The translations under genes were made by a program, and so were the position numbers. A DNA stretch of 64,000 nt from Syngnathus acus (taxonomy: Eukaryota > Chordata > Actinopteri > Syngnathiformes > Syngnathidae). The notes under the pieces were generated by a model. It searched no databases. It was not told the DNA's origin and worked only from the letters and a program-made list of their open reading frames with translations. Location: assembly GCF_901709675.1 (NCBI RefSeq), contig NC_051097.1:11448039-11512038 (forward strand), given 5' to 3'. Below are positions 36,301 to 48,022 of the stretch, in pieces (positions within the stretch are counted from its first letter, which is position 1; each line of letters begins with the position of its first letter).

Positions 36301-39300
36301 TCTTGCCGTCCTCTCTCTCTCTCTCTCTCTGTCTGTCTGTCTTTTCGGGGGCGCTAATTGAAAGTGCGCAGGTGTGATGCACAGCGCTGTGGGACTTCAT
36401 TAGTGTAGCGAGCGCTTTCACCTGACCCATTTTCGGAAAACCCGGCGGGCCTGCCAGAGCCGTATGACATCCCGACTTGCTTCGACACCGCGAGCAGTGA
36501 TTAATTGACGGCTTTGGCAGAGCGCTCCGCAGGGAGGCTGGCTCCAGGAGAGCGACACTGCCGGCCGGCCAGCCGAGGTCCACTTCGGCGTGGCGATGAT
36601 GGCGTTGGCGTCCCCAGACGGACCACAAGGAAGAAATGCGTTTATGCTTCAACTGCCTCAACTGGGACAAATACTTGTTAACCACCGACTGGCTTCCTGT
36701 TTTGTTTTGTTTTGTTTTTTTCCACTCCTCTCGTGGCCACGCGCACGCACACACTGAGTGATGCAAATCTTATTTCACTGCGTCAACCGGGGCAACCCAC
36801 TCCTATTCATATCTCGATCAAGCCGTACCGCATAGCCAGCCCCCCCCCCCCCCCCCCCCCCCCCCTAATTTCCATTTCAAAAGGCTGCAATCTCTTTAAT
36901 TTCCATGAAATTGGGCGTCTGTCAGTCGGGTATAGGCGCGACGCCGAGGCGCAGCACGTCAAAGCTGCGGCTTGTGGTCACCAATATTAATATCAAAACA
37001 CCGGCGCCGAGCGCATGACAGGATTCATCTTTACCCGATTCGGAGACTTAATCCAATTACACAGTGATGAATCGCACTCATCCTCAGGAGGGGCAGGCTG
37101 GGGGACCAGCCTAATAGTTTTAATCAACATTAGAGCGCTAAATACACGCCCCGACCGAGCCGTTCTCGCACCTCCGTTGCACTGGCAGCATTATGTAACG
37201 CCCGATTAGACTCACTTCTAGCCGCAGATTTCTTTCTTTCTTTTTTTTATCTCGGCCAAAACACAAGCATTTCTTGACCCAATTCTTCAAATAGAGAATT
37301 GGGTGTATCCCCACCACCACCCAGAATGTAGGTCACCATCTTAAGTCTTGCTAAAAGGTTGTTCAGAGAAACACACAACGCTTCATCATTTCCGGTTACT
37401 TTTGTTTCGGGAATATACTGTATATCGCAGACTGTATAGGGGCAATTGAGAGTTGCAGTGCCAGGTTGCGCCACCACATGCCAGGCAGCAGCACTGAGCT
37501 ATACCAGGGAACACGCAACACAAGTAACAGCAAGAAGAAGAGGACGACATTCATTCCATTTTTTGAATTAATTGGCCAATTAATCAGTTATCCGAATTTA
37601 ATTGGCTAAATTAGCATCAGCCTTAAAAAGAGTCAAATTAACCGTTCATTTTTTTTCCCCGACAGCATCATTGAAAACTTGATCTTTTTATCTTTGCAGC
37701 GTCAGATGTTTGCTTCCTAACTGAAGGCGTTTTTGGCTGACGGGTCAAAAGATGGCGAGCGGCGACTGAAGCGATAAGGCCACCCAAAACAAAAAATACA
37801 AAAATCGCCCTTGTGCAAAGGAGCCAGAACAATGTCTCATTTTCCAATTAAATCGGACTGGCTCAAAGACAATGGCAAACAGCTTTGCACAAAAGGACGT
37901 CAAAGAATGCAATTATGCGACCGCAGCACAGGAACTGATGGCAATTTTCAAAGGTCATTGGCAACTTTGGAGCCTTTCATCCCTCTTCTTATCTTCAGCA
38001 CCACGCTATTTAACATCAAAATGGGGTGGAAAATGAAAAAGTGTGTTTTTTTGCATCGCACGGATATGATCCTCGACGTTTGCCGTTTAAACCGAGACCA
38101 ACGTTGACAAGCGATTTGCTCTCACATTTCCTTTCGAAAGCGGCGATCAGAATTTCGACGCAATAAAAGCCGGTCGGACGCTTTTGCGGCGCTTCAAAGC
38201 CCAATTTTGAAATGTCACCGTGGGTCAGTTGGAGGTGCCCGCAAAAGCACTTTTCTGCTCCTCTGCTGTGATGAAACTAAAAGCGAGCGGAGGAACACGA
38301 TCGATCTGCCGTTGTGAGCGGACTCACAAACGCCCGTTGGAATTTCTACCAGACTCGACAGGATGAGAAGACAACGACAGATTGTCCCGCGAATGCCGCC
38401 TAGCATAATGCATTAGCGCAAGCTAATTCACTTTAGCCGGAACAAGGGCCGCTTGGACGTGAAGGTTGCCGTTTTGGCTAGGAAGCGGCGAGCTCAACAT
38501 GTTGGCCACTCAATTCGAAATAGCACCAGTGAAAAATGCAAACAAGTTCCAGTTTTGCAATGGTGCACGTTTGAATGGAGTCAAAGAAAAAAACAATTAT
38601 CCTTGACCTTGGCTGCGCATGGAAAAATCATTTTTTGTTAGCGTTTAATGAGCATCTTGGAGCGCAAGCCCGACCTGACAAGAGCCGCTCCTGGACACTA
38701 ATATTTTATCAGCGGGAACGCAATCTCCCTCCTCGGGAATGGCGAGCGCGTCGAGCGCCAAACGGGCCAATACATTTCCCCGCCGAGAATTCCATCAGGG
38801 TGCCACGTGATAGCGGCCCAGGACGCCGGCGTGCCGTTAAACGCTTGCTCACTCGCTCGCTCCCTCCCTCCCTCTTTTTGCCAGACGGGACTAAATGACA
38901 GCAGACAAGCATCCGCCTCATATCCTGATTGACGCCTCCCGCCCCCTCCCCTTCTCTTCCGGACATGCCAGTACATTTTGTGCTAATGACCCGCTGGAAG
39001 GCCACCGTGATGGAAAGTTACAATGGCAGCGAGCAGCGGGCAAGGCTTGTTTATGGCCGTTCCGGGAAACATTTTTCGCTTACCGCACTTTAAATAAAAG
39101 ATGTTTACAAGTATTCCCTAGCGAGGGCCCTCAATCTCACAAATAAAAGACTGCCCAAGAGGCCCAGTGTGCTCGCTTCAAGCCGCTCTGGTTTGGGCTT
39201 ATTGGTTGTGCCCTCCCTTATCTGCAGAACAAGACACCGGATCCTGATAGGAGAGCAGCCAGCAGAAGATTAGTGCCATGTGACCAGAAAAAAAAAAAAA

Positions 39301-42300
39301 AGATTTTTGGACCGTGACTGTCACTGTGGATTTTTGGCCTGCTCCAACACGTTCTACACATGGCCGTCGGTTTTTGAGGGAGCGCCTTAATCCAGCCGAG
39401 TCTTTCAATGAATAACAATGCAGAACTGCATTTGGGATCCGCCATGACATCTGTTTCCAATTTGCATTCCCGAACGTACCTGCTCGTCTCGCTCGCTCGC
39501 TCGGACAGATAAGCTCTGGCAATTATCCTACCCGGACACGTATCGGAGCGACCGTGGGATGATTCCAAGGCATCAAAGATGTCTCTCCGAGATGATGGCT
39601 GTTTTCAAGAGCCGCTTGCCCTGCCTGAAAGCCTTCAGATTGCTGTCGCATGCTTCACTGACAAGAAGAAAAAAAATCCCCCCCCCCCCCGTGTGTGTGA
39701 CGATTCCCCCAAAAATTCAATCATGTCGGTCAACACGATATTGCCAATTGAGATGAAGTGGATTTGTTTTGGCCTCTCGCTGTGGCAGACACGCTTGGGC
39801 TTCACTTGAAAATGAAAAATTATTCATGGCTCACTCACAGCAAATACACCAAAAAAGACACGCCGCTCTTTTTTTTTTTTTTTTTTTTAGCGGTGTCGTC
39901 GTTTTTTTTGCGCGACTTGCCTCGAAGGTGACGCAACGTCGGAGGAATCAAAGACCCCGGCTGCCGCCTTTAGATAAGAAACGGGACTACGTGGGAAGCG
40001 CCCGCCGGTCCAAACAAAGCGCCAATTGTAAGCATATGAAGACGGCTTATCGCAAAAAAAGTGAGACAGTGTGACTTTTTTTTTTTTTGCTCGCAGGAGA
40101 AGAATTTTGAAAAATCCTCAAAGTTTATCTCCGTTCAGCCGTCGACGATGACTTCTCGGTTCTTTGCGATAACGCTTGCACCAGACAAACTCCAAGTTGA
40201 CCTTATCAAATTGGAGCTTTCTCAAAAAGCGCTCAAGCAAATCCGCCGAGACCAGCTCGCGGGAATGAGCCGGGATTAACGTGATTCTGGACAAAAACTG
40301 GCCCGCCGACCCAAGTTTGAATAGGCAGGCGGCGCAACCGACTTCAGCAGCTAATTTGTCCTCGTTGGCGTCCTTGCACAATAAACTCCTCCGGTGGAGC
40401 TTTTTAATGGGCCATGCAAAGAGCAGAATTGCCACAAAAGATGAATTATTGAGACTCTGCGGGAAGGAAAGGCTCCGGCCCAAGCCGTGAATAGGTTATA
40501 GAGAAATAAAACGGACTCTTATGAAAGGAAAGAAAAAAAGTCATGTTGGTTTTCTGCACGATTGAGCTAAAATAAGAATTTGATGGTCGATAGACTTAAG
40601 CGAGATGGAAAAGCTCAAGTGCTGCTGTCTGGACAACAAGTCTGCCGTCCGTCCAAATCTAATTGGCCGGCCTTTCATATAAAAAGCCTGGTGCTTTTAT
40701 ATTTGCTCGTCCCCAGAGTGGCTCGGCGAAGCTTTAAGCGCACCTGCCTGTCGGAGTTGAGATGATGCGTGATGGATGACTGCGGCTCGACGCCATTTTG
40801 AATCTGCGGCTCGGGCGGAATGATAACCGCCCTGGTAAACAACTCAAAGGGAAACGCCACGTCTCGCAAGGTTAACAAAAACAAAAATCTGATTCTGATA
40901 CGGCGAGCCGAGAAGATACGACGTGCGAGGAGTTTTAATGAGGTCAAACGACAGATTTTTTGACCTACCTGCAACGGCACAGGACAACACAGCAAGGCAT
41001 CACTGACGTGCCATATCGAGGACGCAAAATCTTCAGGCTTCTGCAAGCAAGCAAAGCAAAAAGTCAGCAAAAGCATCATCTGAAATGACATTAATCGGAG
41101 CTGGCGTGTGATTTAACGTGAGGGTGTGTACACTTGCGCAACATCAGTATTTGTATTACTCTTGAATTTAGTTGGACATATAGGTCACATTAATGGTGGA
41201 AAAAAAAAAACCCATGTTCTTATTTTTGGATGTTTCAACAGGGGTGCGTAGACTTTTTCTATCCACCGCATCTTTTGATCCAAACCGTATTGTGCGGATG
41301 AATATTGCTGCTACGAACTGAGCTCAGGGAATATTGATAAAGTCGCCGCCTTTTCATCGAGCTGATGCTTTCCGCCTAACCTTTCATTTGGACATTTGGC
41401 TGTCAACTTTGTCACCGCCGCGCCCTCAACCACCACTAAATCCTCATCAATCCCACTCGCCGTCGCCAGCGTGAGGACCCGGACCTGACAGTCGTGAAAC
41501 GGCCATCAGCAATTGGTTGACCTTGCCGATATAGATGACGGCCGGCGGCAGACGACGGCAGACGACGGCAGCGGACGGCGCCACCTCGTCGCTCAAGATG
41601 ACACGGCGCTACCAAAAAAAAAAAAAAAAAAATGCCATTGTGTCAACAGCACACATCAATTATGGACAGAGGGGATACAAGGACACGAAAACAAAGAGGA
41701 CAACAGAAATCTTCAAGATGAGCAACCGTTTGGGTATTTATGACAAGTGCATTTGGATTATGAATACCAAAAGTGAGCTTTTGCACATCTTCTGATTTGA
41801 GTCACCTTCCACTGTTGCAGCACCTAAAAAGATTCCTGAATCTCAATTGAGAGCAATTTGGGGTGACGGGACGCGCCGAGGCAACGGCCGCGATCCTTAA
41901 TTGCGCCGCGCCGCCCGTCTTGGTCCAGGCAGATGTTCCCGCTCAATGTGTATGCGTGTCACGCCTCATCCTAGAGCGGAATATTTACATACGAGATGGA
42001 GGAAGAAAAAAAAACACACGGCTGCAGCGTTAAGGTGCCAATTTTGCAGGTCGCAGGGTGGCAAAGGTAAGGCCGGTGGGCCAAAGGTGGGCCAAAGGTG
42101 TCCCGTACGTAGCCTACATCTACATGGTGCCTTTCAAAATGTCCATTTTTTTCCATCACAAACATTTGCCTTCTGCAATAATATTCCAAGCCAGAAAGGT
42201 TTTTCCGTCTTTCGTCCTTCCCGGACGTGACCTTTGCAGTCGTCACCGTGAAATCAACTTAAAAGTCGGCCTTTCATTTGGACTCGGTATTTAGATAATT

Positions 42301-44935
42301 GTATTGAGAAATGGGACTCGACACAGGGGGGGCAAAAGTGTGGCGCGAAGCAGAACGTTCCGCTCGGATCCATTTGCTTAACAAGGCCCGTGTGCCCTTC
42401 GATGCCGCCGGTCCGTCTTAAGGGCAAACTCCCACAGGAGATGTCGCTCGCCGCATGAGATGACTAACAATTACAACCTTGCTCCCAAGCATTTATCATC
42501 AGAACGTTTCCCGACATGCGTTTGGATTGGCCGCGTGACGACACACGAAAGTGGCGCAGCGTGCGGATTGGTGCGTCGATTGCTTTTAGTTGAGAAGCGG
42601 GTGGCCTCCAAAGCCATGAGCGTCATTAACATTGGAAACAGCCAATGACCAATTCATAAACTCCACAAATATACGCGCGCGCACGCACGCACGCACTCGG
42701 CTTAATTAGCCCGCAACTCGAGTTTTAAGGAGGAGCCACGCGTGATACCTAGCGGCTTGTCACGCGCGTGGAGGGAGAAATAATTGCACGTTGGCTCGAC
42801 ATTGTGTCAGCGCGGCGCACAAAGCGGGAAGCGGCATTTTATTGCCATTAAACGGGCCGTGATTCTTCTTCACGAGCACTTTGAGCGGCTGATTTATGAC
42901 TATTTTTCCTTTCGCGCCGAGACGCAATTCTTAATGGCGCGCGCGACCCGAGGCGCACCTGCCGTTTGCGCCGACTCTCATGAGACAAATATGATTCATG
43001 TTCTTGCAAGTTACAATCAAACGTGACAATCGAATAAATACAAAGCTTGAAAGGAGTTGGAAGCGCTTGGTGATGTTTGACCGCTTGTGTATAAGATGTG
43101 TCAGACTCGGTGAAGCGCGAAGCAGGTGAGAAGGACGTGACCCCCCTGAGGACATCTCCCCCCGCTTCTACGTGAGCAGATGTCTTCTGCGGCGGCGGCG
43201 GCGCCCCGTCGACTTCTCGCCCCCGCCCCTCGCATGCCAAGCTGCCCCTTCTCCTTGAGCGTCCCCTTCTGCCGTTTCCCGGCGTAAACATGGTTTTCTC
43301 CTGCAAATCGATTCCCGGCACGGCGTGTCGTCACATAATCGCGCAAAGGTGAAGGCGATATCGCGAGGAAGAGCGGATCAAGGACACCAGGGAGGAGAGG
43401 GGGGGCTGGGGGGGGGGGCTGCTTTCCCCGTTTGAAGATAGATTGATGGTGGAGGAGCAACAGCATCAATCCTCGCTGCGCTTCCTTTTTACTCAGCTGT
43501 CAAATAATGCCAAAAAATGGCTAGTATGAAATGAGCATACAAAACTTGAGCTTTTCAAAACTAGAATTCGTGATCGAATTGAAAAGGAGCTGGCTGGGGT
43601 GAGCGGGAAAGTCATTTGTCTCGTGTAACAACACCCATAGGCCATTCCTGATTGGCTGTTACGGCCCCGCCATGTTGCGAGGCCGCGTCGCAGCAATGAA
43701 GGCAATCCAACGGCTACGAGGAAGACATCAAGTTTTAATCAGAAGCGCTAGGTGACTTGCCGAATGCTAATGAGAGCGTCACACTTTTCCAATTTGGAAT
43801 GACAGCTGCCGGCACCGTTCCGAGCGTTTGGCAGCGCTGCCAAACAGCTGTGAGGCAATCTGGCAAACTTTTGGCATTCCGTTAAGACCTGATCTGTTCG
43901 TTAACGTGCTGCAGACAAAAACAAACCGGCAAGACCAGAAAGACAGACATAATAAAGAAGTTGCTTCGTGCACAACCCAAGACTTGATTTGATCAAAACA
44001 TGCTTTCGCAGCAGAATTACCAATCAACCCAGAGTCCAAAGTACCGAAAACCTCCACCAGCTCCATCAAATATATCCCAAGTATCTGGTCTAAAAGAAGA
44101 AATGTATCACCAGCAAGGCGACACTTGAGAAGGCTCCAGGCCCGGCCGGCTCTTTGTGTTGCTTTTTTTGTAAACACACATTGTTGAAACCTGCTGCGAA
44201 ATGACAGCGTGGTGTGTTCAAGTCCACACCCTGTTCGCAGAAGGTATTTTGCCACGGGGGCCAAGAGCAGCACATTGACTTGCAAAACACACAGAAATGT
44301 TTCCCGACCACAGTGCTGACATTGAGCAGCCATTTTGTAGTTAATGTTTGAAATACTTTATGGATGCTATCTGGGGCTTTTACTGGGTTTGAATTCCACT
44401 GATAACTTGCTCAAACACGTGAGGACTAAACAATATGGAAGTAGGCCAAAAGCACTTTTGTTCATCTTACCGTATTTCCTCTTGGTCCATTGTTGTCTCA
44501 TTTGTCTACTTCCGTGTTATCAGTCAATTGAGAGTCTTTCTGCCCCTGCTGGCCACACCTGTGACAAATCAGCTCATTACTGCGTAAAAAGTATGAAAAA
44601 GTCGTTTTAAAAAAGAGCCAAATAGCTTATGTGTTGTTGTTGTTTTTTGCACTCAGCTGACTGGTGTCAAATTAAAATGGAAACAACTGTCACAGAAGAC
44701 GAAGCCTAGACGCGTGACGTCACGGATGCCTATCACGGAAGTCCTGCTTGCTCCTCGGGATGAAGTTTTGTGCCAACAGGCAGGCATTCTGGTGCTTCGC
44801 AAACATGCACGTTCAGCCGAGCTTACAGCTAGCTGGGGAGGCGTCGATCTACCACAACTAGAAATACAGCTACCACCTGGTCCCGCTCGGGTCTCGTTTA
44901 GAACTTTTTTTTTTTCTAACTGATCTGTGGACGAG
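33383..44935. other. Gene desert between cabp7 and tesc
   Basis: About 11.5 kb with no supported coding exon, by far the longest gap in the window. The first 100-200 bp are the GC-rich cabp7 promoter. Simple repeats: CTCA (33855-33893), CT/GTCT (36309-36340), 26 C (36840-36865), A or T runs (about 39870, 41615-41632) and ACGC (about 42670-42695). Several mid-GC, non-repetitive blocks rich in TAAT/ATTA words (about 36000-37150, 38650-39200 and 42400-43050) look like candidate conserved regulatory DNA. The open frames at 40675-41091 and 43779-44333 match nothing I know. Confidence 0.5.
36840..36865. repeat. Uninterrupted 26-nt C run
   Basis: A pure poly-C tract (poly-G on the minus strand), the longest G/C homopolymer in the window. 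Its length may be approximate because of sequencing error in homopolymers. Confidence 0.85.
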
Positions 44936-46806
44936 ATGGGAATTTGGCAGTCACTATCTGGTCCTCCCGAGTACAGACAACTGGCGGAAAAGACAGGCTG
45001 TGAGTATTTGTATTGCTCGCGCGCGACACCCAAAAACTGCAGAGCCAGACTTATTTGTAAAACTTCCACTCAGCGGCCACTTCATTAGGCACAGTCGCTC
45101 AATGTCACGAGGATCAAAAGCGATCATCATGCTTCGCGCGTGCCTAATATTTTGTCTATCCAAAATATTCGAGACACATTTCTGTCATGCGTAATAAAGT
45201 GTCCAGTGAGCTGAGCTGAGCTGAGCTCGCTCGGTTGACTCGTAAATAATTAAAAATTGCAGCCAAAGAAGTGTAACCGAACTCTATTGCATCAAATCAA
45301 GCGTTAGACACAAGAGCAACAAAAAAAAACTCTTGTAGATTATGTACAAGGGTGCTTTGTGCGTTTATTTTAGACTTGAATTCTTTGTGCGGCTCCTTCT
45401 GTTGTGTGCGTCTTGGCCACTAGGGGGCGCTCGAGTTCACCTCACCCCATCCTGGATTTTATTTGCATCTTTATTTGCGTTGGTTCTCTTTTTCCAAACA
45501 CCTTGTTGATATTTTTCAGTCGGTGTTTTTCCCCATGGCTGTCAATGATTCATTTAAACCAAAAATGACAATATTGCCAAGTCAATGCTGTGCTTGTCTG
45601 TTTCTAGTCACTTGTGAGCAGATTGGCGTTCTCCACAAAAGATTCAAGCAGCTGAGCCACAATGAAGACACCCTGCGGTACTTTGAATTCTTTTTGTGCG
45701 ATGGAAGTTCCGGAGCTGCCCGACAGACTGCAACTTTCAGCGTGACAGCAGCGAGGCCTTGTGGGAATCCTCGACCGCTGGCCATTGATTTTTTTTTTTT
45801 TTTCTTTCCGGTGTGTCTGTGTGTTGTCTGCTCGCTCCAGGAGGGAACACTTCAACGCCATCCACGATCTGGGCTGTAATCCCATCCGAGTGCAGATCAT
45901 AGAAGCCTTCTTTGACAGGAGGTGCCGAGCCGTGACGCCTCAGCGTTTGATGTTGCTCTGCAGCAAACTTTTTCCTTGCACATTTCTCCACTCGTTCAAA
46001 CTTTCCGGACATATTCGAGAACCACTTTTCTCATTTTACCAGGAACTTGATCCCGCCCGGCGAGGGCCGGATGGAGGAGATCCACCTGGAGGACTTTGTG
46101 GTGATCATGTCCCACTTCAAACCGCCACCACTCAGCATGACGGATGAGGAAAGGGATAGCGTCCGTACAGAGAAGCTCAGATGTGCGCTGACTCTTTGCT
46201 TTGTATTTTTCAATGCTCACTTTTTTTTCTTTTCAAATCGCCCGCTGTTTTGTTTTGTTTTTTCCCGCAGTTTTGTTCAACATGCACGACATGGACAACG
46301 ACGGAACCATAACCCTGGAAGAGTACCGACATGTGAGTCAAGTGTGTTTTACGGCGTGTTTCTTTGACCCCGACTCAAACGTGGACTCACGTGCGCAGGT
46401 GGTGGAGGAGCTGCTCTCTCGCAGCGTGCACATCAGCAAGGAAGCCGACAGCATCGCCGACGCCGCCATGTTGGAGGTGGCGGCCATATCCATGGGTCAC
46501 ATGGTACGTTGGGCCCGATCGCGCCGATCGTGACGCTCCTCCTTTGGTGGTCAATTTTCCGCCCGTTACCGGCAGGAGCCCGACGAATTCTACGAGGGCA
46601 TCACGTTCGAGCACTTCCTTAAGGTGGGTGGTCGTGACGATCGGAATCCACTCGTTGGAACTGTCGAGCACCATCAATGGATCCTGAGCCATGGCTTTAT
46701 GATTCATTCGTTTGTGTCTTTTGATCAGCTGCTGAACCGCTTTGAGATTGAAGCCAAGATGAACGTTCGCTTTTTGAATATGAACGCCTCCGCGGTGTGC
46801 TACTAA
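44936..46806 (+). CDS. tesc: Tescalcin (calcineurin B homologous protein 3)
   Basis: Myristoylated EF-hand protein that binds the Na+/H+ exchanger NHE1 and regulates its maturation and activity. Eight exons, join(44936..44999, 45608..45677, 45841..45921, 46043..46182, 46271..46332, 46399..46503, 46576..46623, 46729..46806): 215 aa (human 214), all in phase. MG at the start allows N-myristoylation. [16 protein letters not shown] follows, then [15 protein letters not shown]. The only canonical EF-hand loop is at 125-136 ([12 protein letters not shown]), followed by VVEELLS. The end [14 protein letters not shown] matches the family C-terminus. Exon 1 is divergent ([21 protein letters not shown]), but it has the right length, phase and the conserved EKTG. 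Intron 1 holds a MITE and a CTCF-like motif. Confidence 0.93.
45069..45210. mobile_element. MITE-like element with terminal inverted repeats
   Basis: In tesc intron 1. The left end CTCAGCGGCCACTTCATTAG and the inverted right end CTCACTGGACACTTTATTAC agree at 16 of 20 positions. The total length of about 142 bp and the absence of coding sequence fit a non-autonomous DNA transposon. A short CTGAG pentamer repeat (45206-45226) follows. The terminal word GGCCACTTTATTAGG is a familiar fish repeat motif. Confidence 0.5.
45417..45430 (+). promoter_or_regulatory. CTCF-like motif (strong)
   Basis: CCACTAGGGGGCGC matches the CTCF core consensus at every position. In tesc intron 1, facing right. Confidence 0.6.
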
Positions 46807-47871
46807 CGAGGATCGTCGCCATCATCGGACAAATGCTCTCTCGCTTTCGGAACAATCTTCGACTGACATCACGTGATCATGTGAGTCAAAGATGTTTTAC
46901 AACAATCGAAGAAGCAGTGACGCATTCATTCGTCTCTTCGGGAGTACACGCTTGTCTTCAACCAACAATCAGCGGCCACAACATTTGCTACGCCGCTAAT
47001 GAGATCCAAGACGAGCTGTATAAAAAAAAAAAAAGATTGATTGTCCATTATGGGTTTTATTGACTCTTAAATATAAAGTGCAATGATAAGAATATGACTA
47101 AGATCACACAGACGTCCCTAATATTGTGGCGACTGTATGGAATCAATATTTTTCCACAGTCGAATACACTTGTGTTGTGTGTCATGAAACGATTCACATA
47201 ATTATTGTGCAGATTGTTTCATCGGCTGGGCCCAAAGTAGGTCGAAATTATTTCAGGGAGGGAGGAAGGATGGAGGTAAGGAAACAAGGAAAAAGGACAA
47301 AGGAATTGAGTTGCAAGGAAGCACGCCAAAATGGGCTTTTCGTCACTCGATTGGGAAGTGGCCATGAGGACTTGTCGTCTGCTGCTCTCTGCTGGATTAA
47401 ACACGAAATGCATGTGGTGGCACTTCAGTCAAATCAAAACGTTGCCTCTCGACATACTTTTCCTGTTGATCATCAATCACCAAGTTGCCTTTTCCGCTCT
47501 GAGAACCCGAAACTGAGCTTGCGCTTCTTGAAATAACAGCCAGTTGTTATTAAAGGGAACTTGATTCAGCCGACTACTTCCAGTTTCCAGACAGCTTGTG
47601 ATCTGAAAGGGCCTGCCCCTTCTCTTACGTCATGCCAACAATGGATGACCTACATCGGGGATGGCCAAGCATGAGGAATCGTCGCCTGATTGCTCCAAAA
47701 TAACGGCGAGAAGCGGCGGCGGCGACCAGACGTTGTGACGTCACAGAGTCAGACGTCTCTGGACGCTTCCTGATTTTCTTTTTGGGCACCGTCGGGTGCA
47801 ACGCATGACGCCTCCAGCACAAAAAAGATTCTTCCTCACCGTCTTAAAATGTCGATTTGTTTTTTCTTCTT
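46807..47871. other. tesc-lif tail-to-tail region
   Basis: The tesc 3' UTR and flank. Only weak polyadenylation candidates are seen (AATATAAA near 47068, ATTAAA near 47549). No other gene is supported. Confidence 0.45.
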
Positions 47872-47877
47872 TTTATT
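47872..47877 (-). terminator. lif polyadenylation signal
   Basis: AATAAA on the minus strand, about 146 bp past the stop codon and just beyond the AU-rich element. Confidence 0.55.
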
Positions 47878-47958
47878 GAGCTGCTGGGCCACGTTTGAAC
47901 ATCCGCGCTACAATCCGAGTCCATTTCCACGTCCCAGTGCAACAATTTCCCAGCGTTG

Positions 47959-47993
47959 GCGTCATAAATATTAAATATAAATATCATAAATAG
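47959..47993 (-). promoter_or_regulatory. AU-rich element in the lif 3' UTR
   Basis: About 30-65 nt past the lif stop codon, the mRNA strand carries four AUUUA pentamers within 35 nt in an almost pure A/U context. Such clusters are classic binding sites for mRNA-destabilising proteins (TTP/ZFP36, AUF1) in cytokine transcripts. The sequence is seen directly; the role is inferred from cytokine mRNA biology. Confidence 0.65.
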
Positions 47994-48022
47994 GCCTGAT
48001 GTCCTCTGAGGTCTTTCCGGTG

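Noticed and set aside
40675-41091. 138-codon minus-strand frame in the desert
   Set aside because: No recognisable domain, no exon-like splice sites in a consistent series.
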